This document shows, piece by piece, positions 1 to 8,701 of a stretch of DNA of 33,477 nucleotides (within the stretch, counting starts at the first letter, position 1; each line of letters begins with the position of its first letter). The position numbers and the translations under genes were made by a program. The notes under the pieces were generated by a model. That model worked only from the letters and a program-made list of their open reading frames with translations. It was not told the DNA's origin and did no database searches. The stretch is from an uncultured Clostridium sp. Its GTDB lineage: Bacteria > Bacillota > Clostridia > Clostridiales > Clostridiaceae. The stretch lies in NCBI RefSeq assembly GCF_934754915.1, contig NZ_CAKVKB010000033.1, positions 1-33,477 of the forward strand, given 5' to 3'.

Positions 1-131
1 AAAATAGCATAAATATCTATTTTGATATCCAACTGTAAAATTATTCAAGCGAAAATGCACTATCATAGTAAAATAATATCAACATCCAGTTTCTGTTAAA
101 TTATTTTCTCACAATTCAAAACAAAAATAAG

Positions 132-848
132 CTATAAACCAAACAAATCTTCAATCTCGTTGTCATCAATAACACGTTTACTTTTTTTCCCTGCATTCTT
201 GAGCATACTATTCATTTTTTCTTCTATAGATTTTTTTAAAAGATCCTGAAAATCAACATCTCTTAATTTAAAAAACAGTAATGGATCTTCATCTATTCGT
301 GCACCTGTTCCATATAAAACTGCAGCAACATGTTTACATACTCTTGCTGAATCTGGACAGTTACACTTAAAATGGATTTCTTTAGGATGTGGAAATAGTC
401 CATATTCAGATTTATTAAAAATTTCTTGAAACTCTTTAGGAAATTTTCCTTCAATCAGTGTTTCAAGAGTATCGATTTTATGATTACAAAATTCCATAAT
501 ATTTTTCCACTTGCTTTTTTTCAGTTTATCAATCTTTATATTGACTTCATAATAATTTGAACCACTTCCCTGAACAATTCCATCTATTTCTCCAGTTTTT
601 ATTTGAAGATCAAGCACAAGTCCATTCTTTACATAATTTTTTCCTCTTCCCATTCTATTTTTTAAATCTGCATACTTCTCAAGATTTTTATTCCAGGCTG
701 AGCCCCACCAGCTTTGAGCTATTTTGTTGCCCTTTATAATTACAGGAGATATATTAGGATTTTTCTTTCTTAATTTCTTTAAAGATTTTTCTGCCTTTTC
801 TTTCTTATCTTCTGTTGTTTCATATTGGTAATACCTATAAAAACTCAT
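132..848 (-). CDS. SWIM zinc-finger protein, partner of SNF2 helicase
   Basis: The 238-residue protein has a C-x-C...C-x-H SWIM zinc-binding signature (Cys162, Cys164, Cys171, His173) followed by the PLLFFKLRDVD stretch usual after bacterial SWIM fingers. The N-terminal half has the WW..AW segment (residues 47-52) typical of stand-alone bacterial SWIM proteins. Such fingers are thought to bind DNA or partner proteins; no enzymatic motif is seen. The ATG follows the stop codon of the SNF2 gene with no gap (TAA then ATG), and a GAGGTG ribosome site sits inside the end of that gene, so translation is probably coupled and the two proteins probably work together, perhaps in DNA repair or chromosome handling. 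The family call is firm; the precise role is unknown. Confidence 0.9.
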   Translation of the reverse strand: MSFYRYYQYETTEDKKEKAEKSLKKLRKKNPNISPVIIKGNKIAQSWWGSAWNKNLEKYADLKNRMGRGKNYVKNGLVLDLQIKTGEIDGIVQGSGSNYYEVNIKIDKLKKSKWKNIMEFCNHKIDTLETLIEGKFPKEFQEIFNKSEYGLFPHPKEIHFKCNCPDSARVCKHVAAVLYGTGARIDEDPLLFFKLRDVDFQDLLKKSIEEKMNSMLKNAGKKSKRVIDDNEIEDLFGL

Positions 849-3497
849 TTATTTTTCACACCTCAAACTAAATAATTCCATAATTTCATCATTACTCATT
901 TCAGTTATCCATTTCTCTTCTGATGAAGAAACAAGATCTTTAGCCAGACTCTGTTTTTCTTCTATCATGTTATCCACTTTTTCTTCTATTGTGTCAGATG
1001 TTATAAACTTATATACTATAACATTCTTTTTCTGTCCTATACGAAACGCTCTATCTGTAGCCTGGTTTTCAACTGCTGGATTCCACCATCTATCAAAATG
1101 TATTACATGATTTGCACTTGTAAGATTCAATCCTACACCTCCAGCTTTTAATGAAAGAACCATATAAGGTACATATTCATCACTATTGAAACGTTCTATA
1201 ATTTCTCCTCTCTTTTTGACAGATGTTCCTCCATGAAGTACCAGACCTCTTTTATTGAAAATATTTTCTAAAAAATCAGCTAAAGGTTCTGTCATCTCTT
1301 TAAACTGAGTGAATATAATAACTTTTTCTCTCTTTTCATAAATGCTTTCACTTATTTCCTTTAACTTTATGAATTTCCCACTATCCTCTAGTTTAAATTC
1401 TGCTCCACCCAAATATTGATCAGGATGATTACATATCTGCTTAAACTTCATAATACTCGATATTATAAGTCCTTTTCTTCCTATTCCATCAACTTCTCTG
1501 ATACTTTTCTTCAAATCCTTTATTAACTTATTGTATAAAACTATCTGTTTTTTACTTAATGATATATATTCCTTCTTTTCTATTTTTTCTGGAAGATCAT
1601 TGATTATGCTTTTATCTGTTTTCAGCCTTCTTAATATAAATGGATTTATTATATTTCTTAATTTCAGATAATTGCTGCTCTGTTTTGAAATATTTTTGCA
1701 GAATTTAGTGAATTCTTTTGCACTCCCTAGAAGTCCCGCATCAAGGAAATCAAATAAAGACCATAAATCTGAGATTCTATTTTCAATAGGTGTACCTGTC
1801 ATTGCAATTTTAAACTTTGCTTTTATTTCCTTTACAGATTTAGTCTGTTTAGTTGATGGATTCTTAATTGCCTGTGCTTCATCTAAAATCAATATATCCC
1901 ATTCAATATTTTTAATAATATCTATTTTAGAAATCATTCCATATGTAGTTATATGTAAAAACGAAGTTTCTTCAGTGCTTTCATCTATTTCTATGGATTT
2001 TCCATGAAGCAAAGAAATTTTCATGTCAGGTGCAAATTTTTCTACTTCCCTGCTCCAGTTATTTATTAATGACGCAGGTATTACTAAAAGCACTTTTTTA
2101 ATTCCGTTTGCTCGCATATTTTCAAGGAATGCTATTATCTGAACAGTTTTTCCTAATCCCATATCATCTGCAAGACATGCTCCAAAACCAAGCTGATACA
2201 TATAGGAAAGCCATGAAAATCCTGTTTTCTGATAAGGTCTCAATTCTGCTTTAAAATTGCCCATTACTTTTTCACATTTTATAATATCAGGATTCATCAT
2301 TTTTTCCTTCATAGTTTTAAACCATTCACCATTCGTAACCTCAATATTTACAATTTCCTTGTCAATACCAAACTTTTCTTCCGTATTCAGCTGCATTCTC
2401 ATAGCCTCAAAAACAGTAATTCCTTCTTTTTCAGATAATTCTTCTGCTTTTTCATAAGCTTCAAGAGTTGCTTTTAGTTTTTCCTTGTCAATTTCCACCC
2501 AATTTCCTTTTAAGAGAATAAGTCCTTCGCTTTCCTTAAGAAGTCTTTCAATTTCTTCTTTTGTAAGCTTATCCTCACCATAATACAGTTCTGGACTATA
2601 TGATATAAGAGTATCATAACCAAATGCTGCTGGTTCTTTTTCACCTATATTTATAGAAATTTTTAAAGAATTGTGCTTTTTTCTCCACCAATCAGGAATT
2701 CTGCACATGATTCCACATTCCCTATATAAAGGAGTTTCTTTCAGTACTATGTATGCCTCTTCTTTTGATAATTTTAATGGTGAAAAGAGTTCTCCGCTTT
2801 CCATAATAGATGATATAAAGTCACTTTTATCTGCACACCTGCTTATTATTGAAAGTAATTCTAAAAGCTTCTTTTTATCATTCTTATATTCGATTAATGC
2901 ATTTTTAAGTGGAACATGTTTAACTTTTTTATCATTAACCTTTGTTGAATATGTAGCCATAAATGCAAATGGATATTCCATATCATTCTTATTTTCCACA
3001 AGATGAAAGAATACACGCTCTGCCACATTAATATTAGTATTTTTTCCATGTATAAAATCTTTTACAGTTCCTTTATATTCTTTTATTTCCTTTTTAAATT
3101 CTTCATTTATATATTTAGAGTTGTTTATTATCCACTCGTCATTTATAAATTCACTTCCAATTGCAAAAGGAATCCTCTGCTTTATCTCATCTATATCTTC
3201 AAAAGAAAACTGTAATTCAGTTTCCTCCCTTGTAAACTCAATATCTGATTTTTTTGAAATTCCATCTATAAATTTACTTGATAAAAAATATAAGAATTCC
3301 AAAGAGGGAGACATATAATAGTCTTTTTCTGAAAAACCCATATTAAATAAAGCTTTATATTTGTCTTCTTTAAAATTTTCATAAATTTCTCTCTGTTTTT
3401 CCAGCTCTCCTTCTTTTAATTTTAACTTCTTATTTTCTTCGTAATCTAATATGAAACTATTTTCATTAAAAACTGCCATTAATTCTTTCAAAAGCAT
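849..3497 (-). CDS. SNF2-family DEAD/DEAH-box helicase (Swi2/Snf2 ATPase)
   Basis: This is an 882-residue DNA-dependent ATPase/translocase. Residues 1-410 form the long N-terminal region seen in bacterial SNF2 proteins. The SNF2 N-lobe follows with Walker A DDMGLGKTVQ (about 444-453), Walker B DEAQ (539-542) and TGTPIEN (567-573). The C-lobe carries LKAGGVGLNL and QATDRAFRIGQ near residues 800-845, so all helicase motifs are intact. It is the upstream partner of the SWIM gene and abuts it directly. The start is uncertain: AGGTGA lies directly against the listed ATG, which is too close, and it is better spaced for the TTG two codons downstream (position 3491). The physiological role is not known from sequence. 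Confidence 0.93.
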   Translation of the reverse strand: MLLKELMAVFNENSFILDYEENKKLKLKEGELEKQREIYENFKEDKYKALFNMGFSEKDYYMSPSLEFLYFLSSKFIDGISKKSDIEFTREETELQFSFEDIDEIKQRIPFAIGSEFINDEWIINNSKYINEEFKKEIKEYKGTVKDFIHGKNTNINVAERVFFHLVENKNDMEYPFAFMATYSTKVNDKKVKHVPLKNALIEYKNDKKKLLELLSIISRCADKSDFISSIMESGELFSPLKLSKEEAYIVLKETPLYRECGIMCRIPDWWRKKHNSLKISINIGEKEPAAFGYDTLISYSPELYYGEDKLTKEEIERLLKESEGLILLKGNWVEIDKEKLKATLEAYEKAEELSEKEGITVFEAMRMQLNTEEKFGIDKEIVNIEVTNGEWFKTMKEKMMNPDIIKCEKVMGNFKAELRPYQKTGFSWLSYMYQLGFGACLADDMGLGKTVQIIAFLENMRANGIKKVLLVIPASLINNWSREVEKFAPDMKISLLHGKSIEIDESTEETSFLHITTYGMISKIDIIKNIEWDILILDEAQAIKNPSTKQTKSVKEIKAKFKIAMTGTPIENRISDLWSLFDFLDAGLLGSAKEFTKFCKNISKQSSNYLKLRNIINPFILRRLKTDKSIINDLPEKIEKKEYISLSKKQIVLYNKLIKDLKKSIREVDGIGRKGLIISSIMKFKQICNHPDQYLGGAEFKLEDSGKFIKLKEISESIYEKREKVIIFTQFKEMTEPLADFLENIFNKRGLVLHGGTSVKKRGEIIERFNSDEYVPYMVLSLKAGGVGLNLTSANHVIHFDRWWNPAVENQATDRAFRIGQKKNVIVYKFITSDTIEEKVDNMIEEKQSLAKDLVSSSEEKWITEMSNDEIMELFSLRCEK

Positions 3498-3580
3498 TCA
3501 CCTAATTTTCTATATTACTATTTTTTTATTTCAATCTAATTATTTATTAAATTATAATAGATTATATCATTATATGTTTT

Positions 3581-3682
3581 AATAATAAAACTACATAATA
3601 ATAAAACTACATAATAATTAAAGAAATCTTGCAAAGATTTCAACTTTCATTGTCAATTGTACATTGTTAATTAGAATATATA
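3581..3682 (+). repeat. Dispersed intergenic repeat, copy A, with 16-bp tandem duplication
   Basis: This is the best-formed copy of a roughly 80-100-bp AT-rich repeat. It starts with two tandem copies of aataataaaactacat (3581-3596 and 3597-3612), continues with the near-palindromic core aaatcttgcaaagattt (3624-3640) and ends with TTTCATTGTCAATTG and an AATATATA stretch. Related copies in the same orientation are described near 7287, 7512, 7694 and 28079. No coding capacity is seen. It may be a miniature mobile or structural repeat. Confidence 0.65.
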
Positions 3683-3694
3683 CATGTATAATAA

Positions 3695-3731
3695 TAAGAA
3701 GCATTATTCATATTACAGAACATGCTTCTTA
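3695..3731 (-). terminator. Hairpin downstream of the carbohydrate-binding lipoprotein gene
   Basis: A 10-bp perfect inverted repeat (TAAGAAGCAT / ATGCTTCTTA) with a 17-nt loop lies 40 nt beyond the stop codon at 3771. The tail on the minus strand is T-rich but interrupted (ATTATTATAC), so it is at best a weak intrinsic terminator. Confidence 0.45.
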
Positions 3732-3770
3732 CTTTACATCTATTCTTTATTATAAAAATTCTGTTTAAGT

Positions 3771-5783
3771 TTAGTTAAAATCTTTTCCTCTATCTCTCAT
3801 TCCACCTGGACCTCTCATTGTATTTAAGCTTACACCTTCTTCATTTATACTGGTTATAGAAGATTCTACTATTCCACTTCCAATTTCAGTGCCATTTTCA
3901 TAATCTCCATCTTCATACACTCCGTCTTTAATCTCTCCTGTACATGTACCTCCTATATAAACTTTATAAGTAGTTCCTGTATTTATTTCTGGAGATGATA
4001 CAACTAAAGAAGAAAATTTCTTTGATGGAGCAAATGTCAATAATTCTTTTCCATCTTCACTTTCTATTCTTATTATATTCCCACCTTCTAATGAATTCAT
4101 AACTATTTTTAATGTATTCTGACTTGAAGATTCACTTGTAGCCTGAAGCATTCCACTGCTTCCTGCTGATATCAATGTTCCACCACTTATATTAAATTCA
4201 TTATCATAGTCAAGAGCACCATTGCCATTATCTGTAGGTCCATTTACTATAACAAACCCATCTTTCATATAAATTGATCCATTTGCATCAAGACCATCTC
4301 CTGAAGCATTGACATATATATATCCTCCATTTATGTTTATCATGGATGATACTGAATCATCAGAATTATTTTCTCCTGGTCCTTCCTTAGAAGATTCTTC
4401 GCTTCCTCCACTGGCATTTATACCATCATCACTAGAAGTTACATATATATTTCCTCCATTAATATTTATAACCTGACTTTCTATTCCTTCATAAGATTTT
4501 GAAACTTCTATATTCCCTTCATTAATATCAAGAGTGTTGTCTGCATGAATTCCATCATCTCCTGATGCTATATTAATTGTTCCTCCATTTACTATCACTG
4601 CATCATTAGAATGAATTCCATCATCATAAGAATCTATTGTTATATTTCCTCCATTTATAACAAGATTCACATCACTTTTTATAGCTTTTGCACTATTAGA
4701 AATCTCTGTATCTTCACTTTTAGAATCATCTTGTTCATTTCCTGGCATTTCACCTTGATAGATATCCTGATTTTCCATATCAGGTGGTCCCTGCTCTTTT
4801 CTCATCTGGTCATTTAAAGCTTCTCTTTTTTCATCTGAAAAACCTTCTGGTGGTTCAGGCTGATTATTTTCAGGCATCTCATTTTGATTTTCATTTGATG
4901 GTCTTGGACCTCCATCCATCATTTCACCTCCTGGAGGAGCTTCTTTTTTTTCTGGCGCATTTTCACTTCCTCCATTTGTAACAATATTTATTTCTCCATC
5001 ATTAACTTCTACATTATTTATTCCCTGAATACCATCTCCATCTGATACAATATTTATATTTCCTCCATCAATTTTGATGTTTCCCTTTCCTTCATCAGTT
5101 TCATTTGATGATTTTAACCCATCTTTTCCTGCATCAACTGTAATATTTCCATCTGTAACTAATAATGAGTCCTTTCCTGTTATTCCATCATTAACTGAGT
5201 TAACAGTTATATTTCCGCCTTCTATAACAAGATCATCTTTACCTTTAATTCCATCATTATAATTTCCATTAACAGTAAGAGATCCGCTGCTTCCTATAAA
5301 AGTTATATAATCTTTGCTGTATATTGCTGAATCCGGCTTATCAGTATTCTCATCTTCATATATATAATTTTCTCCGTCATTTAGAACATTTTCTGATCCA
5401 TCAGCTAAAGCAATTACAGTTTTGTCTGCTTCTTTTACTAAAACAGGTGAACTATTGCTGCATGTAATATCAACTCCATTTAAAACAAGATTTACATTAC
5501 TGTCTTTTGCATCTACAACAATCTGCCCTTCATTTAAGGTTCCTGAAATACAATAAGTTCCTCCACATTGAATTGTTATGATATTATCTGAAACTGATAT
5601 TCCTGTAGTAACTCCCTTTAAATCAATAGTATCTCCAAGCTCTATATATCCATCTATTTTATCTATCTTTTCTGTTCCATTAGATGAAGCAGTTACTTTA
5701 ACTTGTGATCTGCTGCCTGAACATCCAACAAGAGGCAGTGACAAAATCAGTAATGTCAATAACTTGATAAATCTCTTTTTCAT
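3771..5783 (-). CDS. Surface lipoprotein with carbohydrate-binding domain and beta-repeat region
   Basis: The 670-residue exported protein has a lipoprotein signal peptide with lipobox LVGC (lipidated Cys21). The body is built of short repeats of about 20 residues with the pattern NGGNI-x-I/V...DDGI/DGL-x-x-N, at residues 170-270 and again at 370-520. This suggests a right-handed parallel beta structure and matches the clostridial family annotated as carbohydrate-binding domain-containing (DUF4353-like). Residues about 274-365 are a low-complexity linker rich in Pro, Glu, Gln and Met that splits the two repeat blocks. A compact C-terminal domain follows (about 550-640), then a Gly/Arg tail. 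The start is supported by GGAGG seven bases upstream. The ligand is unknown; attachment to the outer face of the membrane is inferred from the lipobox. Confidence 0.85.
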   Translation of the reverse strand: MKKRFIKLLTLLILSLPLVGCSGSRSQVKVTASSNGTEKIDKIDGYIELGDTIDLKGVTTGISVSDNIITIQCGGTYCISGTLNEGQIVVDAKDSNVNLVLNGVDITCSNSSPVLVKEADKTVIALADGSENVLNDGENYIYEDENTDKPDSAIYSKDYITFIGSSGSLTVNGNYNDGIKGKDDLVIEGGNITVNSVNDGITGKDSLLVTDGNITVDAGKDGLKSSNETDEGKGNIKIDGGNINIVSDGDGIQGINNVEVNDGEINIVTNGGSENAPEKKEAPPGGEMMDGGPRPSNENQNEMPENNQPEPPEGFSDEKREALNDQMRKEQGPPDMENQDIYQGEMPGNEQDDSKSEDTEISNSAKAIKSDVNLVINGGNITIDSYDDGIHSNDAVIVNGGTINIASGDDGIHADNTLDINEGNIEVSKSYEGIESQVININGGNIYVTSSDDGINASGGSEESSKEGPGENNSDDSVSSMININGGYIYVNASGDGLDANGSIYMKDGFVIVNGPTDNGNGALDYDNEFNISGGTLISAGSSGMLQATSESSSQNTLKIVMNSLEGGNIIRIESEDGKELLTFAPSKKFSSLVVSSPEINTGTTYKVYIGGTCTGEIKDGVYEDGDYENGTEIGSGIVESSITSINEEGVSLNTMRGPGGMRDRGKDFN

Positions 5784-5838
5784 ATGATTCCTCCATTAAT
5801 ACAAATTTAAATATCATTCTTTTCCTTTGAATGAATTC

Positions 5839-5870
5839 ATTGTATCATTCCAAGCTTAACATTACCTTAA
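5839..5870 (-). promoter_or_regulatory. Candidate promoter with CiaR/PhoP-like direct repeat upstream of the lipoprotein gene
   Basis: On the minus strand two direct repeats, ATTAAG and GTTAAG, are separated by five bases (the CTTAA cores lie at 5855-5859 and 5866-5870 on the plus strand). They are followed after 10 bp by TACAAT (5839-5844) as a possible -10. This spacing is that of OmpR-family operators such as CiaR (TTTAAG-N5-TTTAAG). No good -35 is present, which fits an activated promoter. Assignment to a regulator is inference. Confidence 0.45.
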
Positions 5871-5878
5871 TGGATTTT

Positions 5879-7156
5879 TTATATTTCTTTTCCAAAACAG
5901 TATCTTGCTACAATATTATTTGAATCTCCAAGATAAATAAGTTTCTCCATTCTTTCTTCTATTGTTCCATCATAATATTTCCATAGATTTTTATCATCAA
6001 TTACAAGTGCATCAAATTCATATCCCTTTTCAAAGCTTCCTACTTTGCCGAAAAATTTTCCGCCTCCTTTTGTTGCTAGATAAAATCCTTCTGAACTTGT
6101 TAAAGGCCTGCTTCCATCTTTATAGTCCATTGTCCTTATTTTAGACAGCTTTATTGTATCTGCAATATTTGAAAGCATACTTATCTTTTCACCACCAGCA
6201 AGGTCTGATCCAAGACCTACATTATAGTTCTCACTCATTAACCTGTTTATAAACGCAATACCGCTTGAAATATTGACATTTGAATTTGGACAATGAGCAA
6301 TAAATACTTCATTCTTTTTAATTCTCTCTAATTCATCTTCACTTAAATGTATACAGTGTGCCATAACAGTTTTTGTCTGTCCAAAAAGTCCATACATGTC
6401 ATAAACATGTCCATAACTTTTTGATTCTGGATGAAGTTCTTTTACCCATTGAATCTCAGAAACATTTTCACTCAAATGAGATTGTACTGGAAGATTATTC
6501 TCATGTGCAACCCTTCCAAGTTCTTTTAAAAGTTTACTGCTACAGCTTGGTACAAAACGTGGTGTTATTATAGGCTTGACATTTTTATATTTGTCCTTAT
6601 ATTCACCAATCCATTTTTCTGTCTCTTCAACAGATTCCTCTTCTGATTCCATTAAATAATCTGGTGAATTTATATCCATATTTACTTTTCCAACATATGC
6701 AGAAAGTCCTTTTTCATTTAGTAAATCCATAAGGATTTCTGTAGATTTTCTATGTATTGTTCCAAAAATAACTGAACGAGTTGTCCCATTATCATATAAA
6801 TCCTGTACAAAATCTTTGTACACTTTTTCTGCATAAGATACATCTTTAAATTTTGCTTCTTCCTTAAATGTATAATTATTCAACCATTGAAGAAGTGTCT
6901 TATCATATCCCAGACCACATAAAGAATACTGAGGAGCATGTACATGAAGATCTACAAAACCTGGTATTATAATATTATCACCATAATCCTGTACTTCTAT
7001 ATTTTCATACTCTTTAGGTATCTCTTTATATATACCTTCAACATATCCATCACTTACTATTATGTATGATTTTTCAAAAATACTAAACCTGCTGCTTTCC
7101 TCTGTAAAAACTATGTTTCCTTTAATTATTAATATTTCTTTTTTCATATTTTCCAT
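5879..7156 (-). CDS. guaD: Guanine deaminase
   Basis: This is an amidohydrolase-superfamily enzyme of 425 residues that converts guanine to xanthine and ammonia in the cytoplasm. Visible motifs are PGFVDLHVHAPQ with metal ligands His71 and His73, QSHLSEN with His227, MAHCIHLS with His267, and GLGSDLAGG with Asp318, all diagnostic of the guanine deaminase branch. An in-frame GTG lies 33 bases upstream (7189), but the ATG at 7156 has AAGGA eight bases before it and gives the usual family length. It is separated from the guanidine operon by 0.7 kb and a terminator, so it is a separate unit, though also a nitrogen-salvage enzyme. No purine riboswitch was recognised upstream. Confidence 0.93.
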   Translation of the reverse strand: MENMKKEILIIKGNIVFTEESSRFSIFEKSYIIVSDGYVEGIYKEIPKEYENIEVQDYGDNIIIPGFVDLHVHAPQYSLCGLGYDKTLLQWLNNYTFKEEAKFKDVSYAEKVYKDFVQDLYDNGTTRSVIFGTIHRKSTEILMDLLNEKGLSAYVGKVNMDINSPDYLMESEEESVEETEKWIGEYKDKYKNVKPIITPRFVPSCSSKLLKELGRVAHENNLPVQSHLSENVSEIQWVKELHPESKSYGHVYDMYGLFGQTKTVMAHCIHLSEDELERIKKNEVFIAHCPNSNVNISSGIAFINRLMSENYNVGLGSDLAGGEKISMLSNIADTIKLSKIRTMDYKDGSRPLTSSEGFYLATKGGGKFFGKVGSFEKGYEFDALVIDDKNLWKYYDGTIEERMEKLIYLGDSNNIVARYCFGKEI

Positions 7157-7255
7157 AATATCAGTCCTTCTTATGAATATTTTTATCACATTTTATAATT
7201 GTTTATTCAGCCACACTTTACACTTATATTTAATTAAAAATTTTAATATTCATGT

Positions 7256-7325
7256 TCTAAGTAATATAACTTCATAATAATCAAAAAAATCTTGCCTATA
7301 TTTCTTCATTTATTGTTAATTGAGG
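7256..7325 (+). repeat. Dispersed intergenic repeat, copy C (degenerate)
   Basis: The core aaatcttgcctatattt (7287-7303) is preceded by ataacttcataataatc and followed by TTTATTGTTAATTG, in the same order and orientation as copy A. Divergence is considerable, especially in the right arm of the core. Confidence 0.45.
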
Positions 7326-7489
7326 ATTTTTCATATTGTCATAAACACAAAATTTAACTCAACATATAATATATTTCAAATGAATATAGATACTATATCT
7401 TGAGCCAAATCATATAAAATTATAATTATGAAATATCCACAATTATATTATATATGTTTCAAGATTAAATTTATATTTAAAATTTATAT

Positions 7490-7560
7490 GATATACATAA
7501 AAATATCAAAAAAATCCTGCATAGATTTTTCATTCATTATCAATTCAATATATTATAATC
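7490..7560 (+). repeat. Dispersed intergenic repeat, copy D (degenerate)
   Basis: The core aaatcctgcatagattt (7512-7528) is followed by TTCATTATCAATTC and an ATATATTATA stretch, matching the 3' half of copy A. The aataataaaactacat left part is lost or unrecognisable. Confidence 0.45.
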
Positions 7561-7583
7561 ATTAATCAGCTAAATGAATATTC

Positions 7584-7626
7584 AAAAAAAAAGCTATACT
7601 TCATAAAACTCTCAGAAATATAGCTT
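7584..7626 (-). terminator. Intrinsic terminator, probable end of the guanidine/ABC operon
   Basis: An 8-bp stem (AAGCTATA / TATAGCTT) with a 20-nt loop is followed on the minus strand by nine T residues. It is the first strong terminator after the ABC ATPase stop codon at 7870, about 245 nt downstream. Confidence 0.7.
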
Positions 7627-7663
7627 CTTTTAATACATTTTTTATTTATAAGCAATATATACT

Positions 7664-7738
7664 CTAATAATAAAACTACATAAATAATTAAAAAAATCTT
7701 GTAAAAAATTCATCTTTCATTGTTAATTGGAATATATA
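7664..7738 (+). repeat. Dispersed intergenic repeat, copy B
   Basis: It begins with taataataaaactacat, has the core aaatcttgtaaaaaatt (7694-7710), and continues TTTCATTGTTAATTGG and AATATATA. It is colinear with copy A over about 75 bp, with a single left unit instead of the tandem pair. Confidence 0.6.
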
Positions 7739-7869
7739 TAATCTTTTCAATAATTAGCTGTACAAATCTTTTGTAAAAATATCCATAGAAAATATAACTA
7801 CCTTTAATTGAAAGTCATATTCTTAAAGATTACTTCCTTCTAAAAATACCATTAGCTGAAGCATTCTAA

Positions 7870-8700
7870 TCAATTCACATTATTATTAATTAATGATTGA
7901 ACATCAGCTTTTATTTTAACAAACTCTTCAGTATTTTTAAGTTCAAGAGTTCTATTGTATGGAAGATATACTTGAATTTCTTTTTTTAATCTGCCTGGTC
8001 TTGATGTCAATACATCAATTTTAGTTGCAAGGAACACAGCTTCATCAATATCGTGTGTTACAAAAACTATAGTTGGTTTCTCAACCTGCCATATTTCCCG
8101 CATTAAAAGCTGCATATCTGCCTTTGTCTGTGGATCAAGTGCTCCAAATGGTTCATCCATAAGTAATACTTCTGGACTATTTGCAAGTGCTCTTGCTATT
8201 GCAACCCTCTGTTTCATTCCTCCTGATAATTCTTTTGGATAACTATTTCTAAACTTCTCAAGTTTTATTACCTTTAAATACTTATCAACAATTTTATCCT
8301 GTTCTTCTTTAGGCATCTTTTTTATTTTTAATCCAAATCTTATATTTTCCTCAACTGTCATCCATGGAAATAATGTATATGACTGAAACACCATTCCTCT
8401 GTCAGGTCCTGGTCCTATTATTTCTTTATCGTGAATTACAATGCTGCCACTTGTTACTTCATCAAGTCCACATATCATTTTTAAAAGTGTTGATTTACCA
8501 CATCCTGAAGGACCTACAATACATACAAATTCATTTTCAAGAATGTTAAGACTTATATTGTCCATTGCAAGGGTATCACCTTTTATTGAATGATAAATCT
8601 TTGAAACATTTTTTACATGTATTTTACTGTTAGCAAGGTCAGCTTCTATGTGCGAATTTATATCTTCTAATTTTTCTTTTTTATTTTTTAATCCAAACAT
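7870..8700 (-). CDS. ABC importer ATP-binding protein (nitrate/taurine/guanidine-type)
   Basis: The 276-residue ATPase drives the importer formed with the adjacent permease and lipoprotein. It has Walker A GPSGCGKST (63-71), Q-loop Gln106, signature LSGGMKQ (158-164), Walker B VLLMDEP (about 178-184) and a downstream switch His in VTHDIDEA. The sequence resembles the SsuB/TauB/NrtD group. It has an N-terminal extension of about 25 residues before the core. It is the last gene of the operon, beginning one base after the permease stop. The substrate is inferred from the operon to be guanidine or a related ureido compound. Confidence 0.9.
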   Translation of the reverse strand: MFGLKNKKEKLEDINSHIEADLANSKIHVKNVSKIYHSIKGDTLAMDNISLNILENEFVCIVGPSGCGKSTLLKMICGLDEVTSGSIVIHDKEIIGPGPDRGMVFQSYTLFPWMTVEENIRFGLKIKKMPKEEQDKIVDKYLKVIKLEKFRNSYPKELSGGMKQRVAIARALANSPEVLLMDEPFGALDPQTKADMQLLMREIWQVEKPTIVFVTHDIDEAVFLATKIDVLTSRPGRLKKEIQVYLPYNRTLELKNTEEFVKIKADVQSLINNNVN

Positions 8701-8701
8701 A

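Larger units (their letters stand above)
7157..7869. other. AT-rich intergenic region with degenerate repeats
   Basis: This 713-bp gap has no credible gene. It holds three degenerate copies of the dispersed repeat (cores at 7287, 7512 and 7694) and a strong minus-direction terminator at 7584-7626. The remainder is A/T-rich sequence without a recognisable motif. Confidence 0.7.

Noticed and set aside
1..131. CRISPR array or tRNA genes anywhere in the window
   Set aside because: No regularly spaced 24-40-bp repeats and no cloverleaf with a TTCGA-type arm were found on either strand.
7157..7300. Purine riboswitch upstream of guanine deaminase
   Set aside because: No conserved aptamer elements were found in the leader region on the minus strand.
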